From assembly GCF_020497125.1 (NCBI RefSeq), contig NC_059072.1, forward strand, positions 53,292,697 to 53,356,696: 64,000 nt of DNA, in the 5' to 3' direction. Below are positions 55,845-64,000 of the stretch, piece by piece. Numbering within the stretch: the stretch's first letter is position 1; each line of letters starts with the position of its first letter. The notes beneath the pieces are model-generated. The model was not told where the DNA came from. It was given only the letters and a program-made list of their open reading frames with translations, and did not search any database. The stretch comes from Mauremys mutica (Eukaryota > Chordata > Testudines > Geoemydidae). Made by a program: the position numbers and the translations under genes.

Positions 55845-56917
55845 AGAGGATATAAGAAGGTACAAATATTATTGTACTGTGATTTTGGTAACAAACTAGA
55901 AAATTGGTTAATACAATAACCATCCAAGTTGTCAGAATCAAACACCACCACCACAATAGAAAATAATACTTATACTCAATCACTATCCTGGGAAGGTTAC
56001 TTTGTATAGATTTTTTACTAAGAATCCCTCAGGACAGGGCCATATTTGTGCTAGTTGGTTATCAACTGACCAGTGTTGATAACACAACACAGGAAAAACA
56101 ATCCCAAAGCTAAAGCATAAGACAATTTGGTCAATTGCTTACCCATGAGTTCACCAAGATTTCCCTACCAGTGCATCCACAGTTAATCCTTTAAATTACA
56201 CTCCTAACTTTCTAAAATAAACCCCTATATTTATGACAAACTCTATAGACCAAGTGCAATTCTAGAGGCTTGCACTTTTGATAGCATTTTATGTCTCTAT
56301 AAACCTAAAACTTGAAAGGGAATTTGAAACCATTAACTACAATGGAAAAGTACAATGTTTCACAGTCTTAGTTAACAACAGTAACTTGTTCAGTTGCAAA
56401 GCTACTTTATAACAATCTTGATTGGAACCTGGTACAAAACCAGGACAACACCCTGTAAACACATCTTTAAAACACATACACAGTCATGTACACTTCCTTT
56501 CTAATTAGGTACCCAGTTTCAGAAAGTGGTCAATTGACTGATTTGGGTCAGGAGAAAGTCTGTGTGCTATCAGCAGATCTTTGCTCAGCCATCAGCTTTC
56601 AGCTCAGTTACTGTTCCCAGAAGGAGTTGACACTGTAAATGTAGGTGGAGCGAAGAACAGACATGACTAAAATCTTTTCTTGGAGCACTAGCAGGCAACC
56701 TGAATTGCTGGAAAGCAAAAAGAGATGATTAAAAGTGCCTATCCAAGCGAGGTATCCAAGGTAGGAGTACTCCCTGGTGGCTGGCCCCGGGATCTCAGTC
56801 TTCTCCCTTCCAGGTGACTTTGGTTTTCGGGAAGTGATATACTGAGGGAGACAAGCCATTTAATCCTATTTCTGATTGGCAGTACAGCTTAGTTCTTCTT
56901 CTTGGAGATGCTGGCGT
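55845..56917. other. 1,073-bp spacer between the duplicated blocks
   Basis: AT-rich, with no transposon I can name and no coding potential I trust. No tRNA primer-binding or polypurine signature lies next to either copy, so an LTR pair is not supported. Confidence 0.45.
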
Positions 56918-57572
56918 GGACCAATCTGATGGTGACCCATACTTCTGCTGAAATATCCAACCAAAACAAGGTGTCCTCTCTCATCTTCCAGTCATGGAAC
57001 AAGGCATCACCTATGAGTTCTTGCAACTGGGGCTGGAATTTTCCAGTTTCCTTGTGCAAAACATCTTGTCATTCCAGCTTATGTAAGACAGGTTAGGACA
57101 GGGGTCCCCAACCTTTTTAGGTCCAGGGACCGGTTTCGTTTGCTGGACCCTCCGCAGGCGTGCCTGCGGGAGGTCCAGCTGAGCCGCGGGACGAGCGCTC
57201 CCTCCGCAGTCGTGCCTGCGGGAGGTCCGCTGCTCTCGGGGCTCAACTGGAGCTTCCGCAGGCACGCCTGCGGGAGGTCCACCGGCTCCAGTGGAGCTTC
57301 CGCAGGCGTGCCTGCGGAAGCTCCAGCTGAGCCCCGGGAGCAGCGGACCTCCCGCAGGCACGACTGCGGAGGGAGCGCTCGTCCCGCGGCTCAGCTGGAC
57401 CTCCCGCAGGCATGCCTGCGGAAGCTCCACTGTGTCGGTTCGCGGCCCGGTTTCTAAGAGGGCCGCGGACCAGTACCGGGCCGCGGACCGGGGGTTGGGG
57501 ACCCCTGGGTTAGGACATAGCTGTTAGTAAAACCATCTTGGGGCATATATTGAACAACAGCTGGCTTGCCCT
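56918..57572 (+). repeat. 238-bp direct duplication, copy 2, interrupted by a hAT element
   Basis: The same 238 bp as 55,607-55,844, split after position 181 by a 409-bp hAT insertion plus its 8-bp duplication (655 = 238 + 417). The flanks outside the duplication differ between copies. Confidence 0.95.
57091..57515. mobile_element. non-autonomous hAT element (409 bp) with proven empty site
   Basis: The element spans 57,099-57,507. The ends CAGGGGTCCCCAACC and GGTTGGGGACCCCTG are perfect inverted repeats, flanked by the exact duplication ggttagga. The interior (57,145-57,425) is a long palindrome of CTGCGGGAGGTCC, AGCTGAGCCGCGGGAC and CTCCGCAGGC blocks. It reads almost the same on both strands and gives near-identical open frames in both directions (57,140-57,457 plus, 57,011-57,430 minus). 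No transposase. Confidence 0.95.
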
Positions 57573-58431
57573 GGTCAGCAACTGATCTTCACAAGTTGCT
57601 TTTCATTGCGCCCCCCCCCCCATGTGGTGTATCCCTTAACCAGCTTTGCATGCTATGCTTGCTAAGGTTGCGGTTTCTCCATCAACACTTTGCTAGCTGA
57701 GTTTAAAGTCCATGTTGTTTATACAATGTCCTTCCACATTCTCTGATGCTCTTAAAATGCACTATAACCATCCATTATACAATACAATGTCACTTCAACA
57801 ACTGTAGTTCTCCAACAGGCCATAACAGCTGTATAAATCTTCCATTTCTGTACTCCTTGTTTTAACAACAATGGTGGGATTTTTGTATGTATGGCTGAGC
57901 TGTGTCAGTGCATTATTGATCAAACAGCTTCATTTCTGATTATTCCACTCTGCGATCTGATTATTCTACTCTGTGTCCTTGTGCCATACCATTTGGTTTC
58001 AGTCCCTTTATTTACTGCCTATTTCAGGATAGATGCATTTCACTAACTTGATAGCATAAACATGCTTGATGGCAATTACTAGCCTTATTTATTCACTTTA
58101 TAACTAAAATAAAATAAATCAATATGACTGCAACCCCCTTCTTTCCCTAACAGGTTTGCCTGTGATGTAAACGCTGTCATTAAAATTTACAATATTTTGC
58201 CCAAAGCTGTCACTTATAGTCAATTTTCCCCTTTACTACACAACTTTATTACACAGCCATTGATTCAGTCTGGTTCCTTATTTTTCCCCACTACTATATC
58301 TAGCAACCTAATATAGTATCTTAATATTTGATATTTATATTTTAATTCGTTCATTTGGAGACAGGAGAAAAGGGGGAATCTCTTTAGCTGTACCAACAGT
58401 ATATTCTTGTGAAAGGCTACAGAAACCCTCA
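57573..58431. other. unassigned sequence
   Basis: A C tract lies at 57,610-57,621. No gene or element recognised. Confidence 0.4.
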
Positions 58432-58724
58432 GGATACGTCTACACTTCAAGTGGCATAGGTACCACAATCCAGCTATTCCACTGTAGCACTATAGCATAG
58501 ACGCTTGCTGCAGCGATAGAAGGGGTTTTTCCGTTGTTGTAGTAAATCCAATCCCTCATTTGGCAGTAGCTTAGTCCACAGAATAATTCTCTGGTTAAAC
58601 TACTGATGTCTAAACTGAGACTTAGGTCAATTTACATATATGTGAAACATTCAGGGGTTGTGAAACATTCACAGCCCTGACTGCTGTAGCTAGGTTGACC
58701 TACGTTTCAGGTATAGACCAGGCC
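58432..58724. mobile_element. palindromic MITE with Harbinger-like ends
   Basis: The left end GGATACGTCTACACTTCAAG and the right end 'AGGTATAGACCAGGCC' are inverted, sharing the GTCTACAC-type start with the Harbinger element at 6,630. Arms run through 'CACTGTAGCACTATAGCATA' on the left. The flanking trinucleotides are TCA and TGA, not a clean duplication, so age or decay is likely. Probably mobilised by a Harbinger transposase. Confidence 0.6.
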
Positions 58725-59605
58725 TGAGTTTCCTCAAACTATACGGACAATCTGAAGAAACCTTGCCATTAGACTATGGGGTCTTTTTTGTTTGTTTATT
58801 TTGTTGTTTAAATTCTCCCAGCTCTATGTCCTATCTTTTCTAAAAGGCCTTTATGCCTGGGGAATTCTTAGTCATAATTCATAATTTTAGGGGTTTAGTC
58901 TTTCATAAGCACTCACTCTTTCTTTTTCAGTCCTGATGAAAGGTTTGAAGTTATTTTTCTTTTGTTGGTTTGAGGTATGCTGAGATCCTAGGAATAGGCT
59001 AGTGTAAGTCTTCACATCCTTTTACATCAACAAAGGGATTATGGACATCAATGTAGGGCCAATATTATTTCATTTTTCCACGGGCTTCTTTTATATGAGT
59101 GAAAGAGCAGGTTAGATCATGATTCAACAGGTTAAAAAAAATCAATGTGATGGGGAGGTCAGACAAGGTTAGAAAAATCAAATATTAGCATACAGAATTA
59201 CATTCTTGAGCTGCTAGCAGAAGGTGTGATTGCATATCAGTAATATGTTCAATATGTAGTTCATTTTTAAAAGCCACCATTTTGCTATATTTCCTATAGT
59301 AACATGAGACATCTATAATCTATCTAAAGCTGTATGGTAACTTTAAGAAAATGTTACTTATTGTTCACAGCACATATGTGCCCATAAGTGCGCGCACACA
59401 CACACACACACGTCAGTTAGAGTCTTGATTCTGCCAACTCTTAAACAACTGCATAATTTCATTTGTCAGAATAGCCCCATTACAGAGCTAGGCCTAAAAG
59501 TCTTATCCAAAGCCTGCTGAAGTCAGTGAGAGTATTTCAATTGCATCAGGCCCCAAATATGGAAGCTTTTTCAATATTGAGTGCATTAAACAGGGCGTTG
59601 GAGAT
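58725..59605. other. unassigned sequence with (CA)n microsatellite
   Basis: A (GC)n-(CA)n run lies at 59,391-59,411. 'TGCTGAAGTCAGTGAGAGT' at 59,516 is a weak palindrome-class core. No gene. Confidence 0.45.
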
Positions 59606-59888
59606 CTAGGGTTCCTCCACACAGGAATAAAAAACCCACAGCTGGCCCAGGTCAGCTGACTTGGGTTGGGGTCTGGGCTGAAAAATTGCTGTATAGAATT
59701 TTGGGTTCAGGCTACAGCCCAAGCTCTGGGACCCTCCCCCTCCTCACAGAGTCCCAGAGCTTGGGTTCCAGCCCAAACCCAAATGTCTACATAGCAATTT
59801 CTCAGCAGAGTCCAAAAAATCCTGTGAGCCCAAGTCAGTTGACCCTGGCCAGCTGCAGCTTTTTTGTCCTTGTGTAGACATACCCCTA
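59606..59888. mobile_element. palindromic MITE (277 bp), 3-bp flanking duplication
   Basis: The element spans 59,609-59,885. The left arm (GGGTTCCTCCACACAGG, then 'CCACAGCTGGCCCAGGTCAG', 'CCCAAGCTCTGGGACC') pairs with the right arm (ending 'GTGTAGACATACCC'; 'CAGTTGACCCTGGCCAGCTG', 'GTCCCAGAGCTTGGG'). The arms are about 130 bp each. CTA flanks both sides. Harbinger-like ends; no coding capacity. Confidence 0.75.
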
Positions 59889-60149
59889 GGGGCCCTACTG
59901 TCCCACACATTGGTAGTTATTGGCATTCTGCAATAAAAAACAGAGCTATATGTGTGACAATGAGGTATGTCTGTGTCACTATGAACTCCATTTCACATTA
60001 TGTGCTGAACATTATTGAAATGCATTCCAGAGAGCCACAGACCCCAGGAAAGGTGTTTAAACCTGCATTGAAAGACTACCTATAGAGAAGTCAAGACTAC
60101 CATCTAGAGCCATTGATTCTGATTGGCTCTCAACTAGTGGCTCATTCCT
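59889..60149. other. unassigned spacer before the Gypsy relic
   Basis: No recognised gene. It might be part of the Gypsy 5' region, but no LTR boundary can be read. Confidence 0.35.
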
Positions 60150-60700
60150 ATGGAACAAAAGACTTTCTACACAACCTCCCACTGGGGGCGAGGGGCAGGG
60201 GGACAAGCATGCCAATCAAGCTGTAGTGAGGAGCCGTGGCTTCCCTCAGACCTGGAGGAAACACCACAAGCCACCTGGTGGGTGGAGCCAGGAGGGCCAT
60301 GCCCTGCATGCCGGAAGCAGAGGGGTGGGACAGCTCAGTTCAGAGGAAGCCACTGGAGGAGATAGACGTTTCTTCCCCACTGCTGGAGAGGAGCACCAAG
60401 GAGCACCGCTGTTGCCCAGGGACCAGCGTGAGCTTCCAGGGAGACCTGATGCTCTTGATGTGGAGGAACCACTACCAATATCCTTGGCAGTGTACCCCAG
60501 GGAGATTGAGGAGACCAACGAGATGACCCCACTCTGAGGCACGCCTACAAGCAGCTAGTCTGTGAGGATGCTGTCATGGTCAATGCACAGAGAGCCAACC
60601 AGTGGCCTCGATTCGAGCTTGTCCAGGATCAGCTCTACCGTGTTGACCTAGACCTGCAATCCCCAGTCCCAGCTACTGGTCCCTCGGTGACACTGGCGTG
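60150..60700 (+). pseudogene. Ty3/Gypsy relic, upstream pol region with frame breaks
   Basis: This is a decayed stretch leading into the integrase. 'PDALDVEEPLPISLA', 'YKQLVCEDAVMV' and 'WPRFELVQDQLYRVDLD' are in the style of the region between RNase H and the integrase of turtle Gypsy elements. Stops near 60,537 and a frame change near 60,660-60,700 separate it from the downstream frame. Confidence 0.6.
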
Positions 60701-60702
60701 CT

Positions 60703-61416
60703 GTGCTACGACTAGCCCACGATGTCCGAGTAGCCAGCCACCTCATGCTAGAGAAGACACTGGCCCATGTCCTGTCCCATTTCTTCTGGCTGGGCATGTA
60801 CCATGACACCAAGGACCACTGTGCCTCGTGCCCAGAATGCCAGCTAGCAGCCCCTGATGGGGCACCCAAGGCACCCCTGGTCCCCCGTCCCGCTGGTGAG
60901 AACCCTTTTGAAAGGGTAGCCGTGGACTTGGTGGGACCTCTGGCAAGGAGTGTAGCTGGATTCTGGTATATCCTAGTAATGCTGGACTATGCCACACGGT
61001 TTCCCGAGGCTGTCTCCCTAAGAAATGCCACTGCCCGTACTGTGGCAGCCCAGGAAGCCCAAGCACGAGGATACAATCGGGGTATGAGACAGCGGGTCTT
61101 CGAACCCAGGGATCGAGACCTGGTCCTGCTCCCTTCACCCGAGTCTAAGCTGCTGGCCCATTGGCAAGGGCCCTATAAGGTCATCCGCCAAACAGGTCCC
61201 ATCAATTACGAGGTTTGCCAGCCAGACCAAAAAAGAAAATACCAGATCTATCGTGTGAATCTGCTAAAACCCTGGCGTGAGTGGGATGAATTATTTGTCA
61301 CTCCCTACCCCCCAAACCAGAACTGGGCCTGCAAGCACCCATTGGAATGGAGCCTGAAAACACCCTGCTGGGTGATACCCTCTCGGCTGAACAGACTCAC
61401 CGAAGGGATAAGATGA
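60703..61416 (+). pseudogene. Ty3/Gypsy integrase with core deletion (237-codon open frame)
   Basis: The open frame runs from 60,703 (first ATG 60,745) to 61,416. It starts with the zinc-binding domain ('CASCPECQLAAPDGA', preceded by the His pair region), then 'ERVAVDLVGPLARSVAGFWY' (first catalytic Asp in VAVD) and 'LDYATRFPEAVSLRN'. It then jumps at about codon 120 ('TVAAQE / AQARGYNRG') straight to the C-terminal domain ('HWQGPYKVIRQTGPINYEV', 'YRVNLLKPW'). The middle of the integrase, with the second catalytic Asp and the Glu, is missing. The frame is open but the enzyme cannot work. Confidence 0.85.
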
Positions 61417-62439
61417 GAATGGGGAAGGTGTATCTCAAGACTTTTGTTATTTTACAAAGATCTTGAAATTCTTGAGAGAATGTAAGACTAAAATGACTGT
61501 GGTTAAGAGATTCTTTTGCTCAACCAATGTTCCTTGCTTTCCTTCCATGTTGTCCCTGAATGAATTAAACTAGAAGCCCAGAGAGGCCACAGAAAAAGGT
61601 TGAACTCTAAGGGAGCATGTGTAAGCTATGGGGTTGGGGGGGGGGGTCTTGAAGGTCTCAGTACTCATTTGGGGGTTGAAGATGGCTGGGCAGCAGTACC
61701 CAGCATCCCAAAGGAGCGTGTCAGAATAAAGGTCTGAGCCTGGGAATGTTCCCTAGAGCCCCAGAGCTAGAAACTGTGACTAGACTCTATCCAAACCCAG
61801 TTGACTTAGAAGCATATAGGACCCAGTGACTTGGTCTACTCACAACTGACTGGTAATCACACAGTGGGGTACAGGGCATGTTGTAATAGTGTGATCAAGA
61901 AAGTTCTATAGATTGACACTGTGCAAACAGAAGCTCTGCAGCACTTTCCCTTGCCATTGTGTAATGGATAGTTGGTTGTTCATATCAAGAAAAATATCTA
62001 CTGATATTATTTTGCTATCTCAGATTAAATAGTTAACCTTGATTAGTTACCATTTTACTGAATTGTGAAGAGTTTACATGCTAAGATCTAAGTATTTTTA
62101 AACTTGTTTAGATAAGCAAGACTTTACTCTCTTTTTATGTGTAAAAATCAATATTAGTGACACTGAAAATAAACTGCCACAGGTTTCAGTGGCAAAGGGC
62201 TAATTCAATTAAGTATTTATCAAACTATAATTCTAACCCTTCAATATGTTACAATAGCAAAGTGAACAAATAAACATTATAAATCTAAATCTAAATCTCT
62301 CTCATATATATATATATATAGTAAAGCAAAGTAACAAAGGCCTCAATTTTGCAATAAGCTCTACACAGAACATTGCCAGCTCAGGGCTCTTCACCATTAT
62401 CTATTTGAGACGTTAGTGTCTTGAATCAGTTGTCTGTTG
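61417..62439. other. unassigned sequence; possible Gypsy 3' end and an (AT)n tract
   Basis: A G tract lies at 61,637-61,648, an AATAAA at 61,724 and an (AT)n run at 62,304-62,321. 61,417-61,900 may be the 3' region of the Gypsy relic but no LTR can be delimited. Confidence 0.4.
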
Positions 62440-62575
62440 ATATTCAGCAAAGCACATAAGCATATGCTTAACTCTAAGCACCAGTTTATGTCCATTGAAG
62501 TCAGGGAGGCTTAAGTACACATCTAAAGTTAAGCACATAGTTAATTGCTTTGCTGAATTGGAGCCTGGGAGGCCC
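62440..62575. repeat. palindromic MITE-like repeat (TTCAGCAAAGCA arms)
   Basis: The left arm 'ATTCAGCAAAGCACATAAGC', 'ATATGCTTAACTCTAAGC' pairs with the right arm 'TAAAGTTAAGCACATAG', 'TTAATTGCTTTGCTGAATT'. The centre is 'GTCCATTGAAGTCAGGGAG', in the same class as the other palindromes. Confidence 0.8.
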
Positions 62576-63572
62576 CTTGCAGGATCAGACTTTAATTATA
62601 ATTGCACTAAACATACAGGCTTTGATACCCCTTCCTGAAGAAAGGATAATGATCCATAATGCTCTTTTAAGTGGAAGCAGTAAACATCCAGAGGAGTGTA
62701 GACTGGAATCAGGTGGCTGACTATCATGAATCTTTTCATTTTAGATGATCACACCTGCCATGGAGGTTGCAAACCTAAATATACTATAGGTAAAGAGGCT
62801 GTGTTGATCCTCATACTATATACAGACATCAATTTGTGCATCATTTTTCACTTTTATTACTCTTTGGGTTAACTTTCTTATTTGAGTTGTTCCACATTTG
62901 CTTTGATAAACTCAAAACATTGCCAGAATATATAAATGTATCACATCCAGCAATATTTTGTGAGTAATATATTACATGTATTATTTGTTTTTCTACAGCT
63001 TCATTCACAGGGGTTTAAATTCTATCATATTCTTTACATAGCAATAAAACCATTTCCATTGCAAACTTGTAACAGTAATGGATAGCAGCCTTCAGGGGAT
63101 ATGTTTCTAAGAAATTTATTTCACCTCATGATGTTCAGCCACCCAAGGAATGAATTTGTTTCCATGACAGATAAGGACTGCAAAGATCATTTTAAAATGG
63201 TCTTGGGGTACCGCACATCAGTATCAGAAAAAAGGAAAATGCAGAATGATAATATTTCTTTTGCTGTCATCAATCCTGCTAGTTTGTACTGTAGAATTGT
63301 GAACTGAATGATGATTCATTAACAGTCATTAAGAGACTTGCTAAATAGAGTTAGATAATCATTCAGTTCTGTGAAGTCCTGGGTGGCTTTTTATTTATTT
63401 AAGAAATTAATTGAACTTTTTCTTCAATCAATTTATATTTGAATGTCTGGAGATGAATCTCTGCAAAATACAATTTCAACATCAACAGTGTTCTTACTGG
63501 AAGCATTACAGATCAAAGTAAGATTAACAACCTGCACCCCCATCCTACAAAGACATAAATGCTTAACTTGGT
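62576..63572. other. unassigned AT-rich sequence
   Basis: No recognised gene or element. Confidence 0.4.
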
Positions 63573-64000
63573 AAACTATGGCTTCAGCTACACTTGAAGC
63601 CGGGGCTTGAATAGACATCCTCACACTAATTGACACTACTAGTGTAGCCATGCTAGCACAGGCAGTGATGAGCAGCGGGAGGGGCTAGCTGCCCCAAGTA
63701 CAAGCCCACCCAGACCCTGGAGGTATGTACTTGGGGTGACTAGCCCATTTCCCTGCTTGTCTCTGCCCATGCTACCATGACTACCCCACAATTTTTAGTA
63801 TGCTAGTTCAATAAGAGCTAGCGGTGGTATGTCTGCTTGAGCTGGGAATCAACCCTGCCTGCCCCCCCCAGCTCCAAGAGCATTCACGGTGGGAGCTCAG
63901 TACGTACCTGCCAGGACCCTCTGGGTATATACTCAGGCTGTTAGCATGAGCTGCCACCTGGGCTACCCTGGCTACACCCCTACTTTTAGCACGCTAACTG
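63573..64000. mobile_element. palindromic Harbinger-like MITE, cut by the window end
   Basis: From 'GCTACACTTGAAGCC' the sequence carries arms with 'GGGGCTAGCTGCCCCAAGTA', 'GGTATGTCTGCTTGAGCTGG', 'GGGTATATACTCAGGCTGTT' and 'GCTACCCTGGCTACACCCCT'. Inverted words (GCTAGC, TACTTGGGG / CCCCAAGTA) recur. The far end lies beyond 64,000. Confidence 0.6.

Noticed and set aside
57145..57425. CRISPR-like array of repeated CTGCGGGAGGTCC blocks
   Set aside because: Blocks alternate in orientation, spacers are not unique and the whole lies inside a hAT element in a vertebrate genome.
55607..57572. LTR pair of a retrotransposon
   Set aside because: The 238-bp direct repeats lack TG...CA ends, a primer-binding site, a polypurine tract and flanking duplications, and the spacer has no gag or pol.
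1..64000. Host protein-coding exons and retrovirus-type proviruses
   Set aside because: All convincing coding similarity traces to Harbinger, CR1, another LINE, Penelope-like or Gypsy elements. I saw no retroviral env or gag signature and no exon flanked by plausible splice sites outside the Harbinger gene.

Overview
The window looks like nuclear DNA from a turtle, most likely a hidden-necked (cryptodiran) one. The best single clue is a minus-strand tRNA-derived SINE at about 35,806-35,990, which has the A box, B box and CR1-like tail of the tortoise pol III (Cry) SINE. CR1 LINEs, MIR/CORE-like SINEs, Penelope-like, Ty3/Gypsy, Harbinger and many non-autonomous hAT elements agree with this. 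I find no host protein-coding exon, tRNA gene, rRNA gene or CRISPR array. The region reads as a gene desert made of transposable-element relics of different ages set in AT-rich unassigned sequence.

Layout. 1-3,200 is unassigned. 3,208-3,890 holds DNA-transposon fragments next to a minus-strand Gypsy pol relic. 4,466-9,930 is one old repeat split by four later insertions: three hAT elements and a 2.9 kb Harbinger element that still carries a Myb-like gene and a truncated HARBI1-like transposase. 10,020-24,370 has a CR1 tail, MIR-like SINEs, palindromic MITEs, a pyrimidine-rich tandem repeat, a second copy of the old repeat and a hAT element inside a MIR-like SINE. 24,377-27,044 is a 2.65 kb segment bounded by hAT-type ends and an exact 8-bp duplication. 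27,071-29,700 is CR1 plus a plus-strand Gypsy relic that was split by another CR1. 31,421-32,120 is a Penelope-like element with a GIY-YIG domain. 37,060-42,430 is a dense cluster of CR1, hAT, Penelope tail, a second LINE and a third copy of the old repeat. 50,433-52,161 holds CR1 and a hAT inside a hAT. 53,939-54,790 is an 836-bp element with terminal direct repeats. 55,607-57,572 is a 238-bp direct duplication whose second copy carries a 409-bp hAT insertion; the first copy shows the empty site. 58,432-59,888 has two terminal-inverted-repeat MITEs, 60,150-61,416 another Gypsy relic, and 62,440-64,000 two palindromic elements, the last cut by the window end.

How it works together: nothing here forms a pathway. 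What is readable is a relative chronology. Old repeats and MIR-like SINEs were hit by CR1, Gypsy and hAT insertions, and many insertions can be read to the base from matching target-site duplications. The most notable items are the recent duplication with its empty site, the 2.65 kb composite hAT-bounded segment, the 836-bp terminal-direct-repeat element, and a recurring class of palindromes centred on a CCATTGAxxTCAATGG-like core. All family names come from my recognition of motifs; no database search was run.
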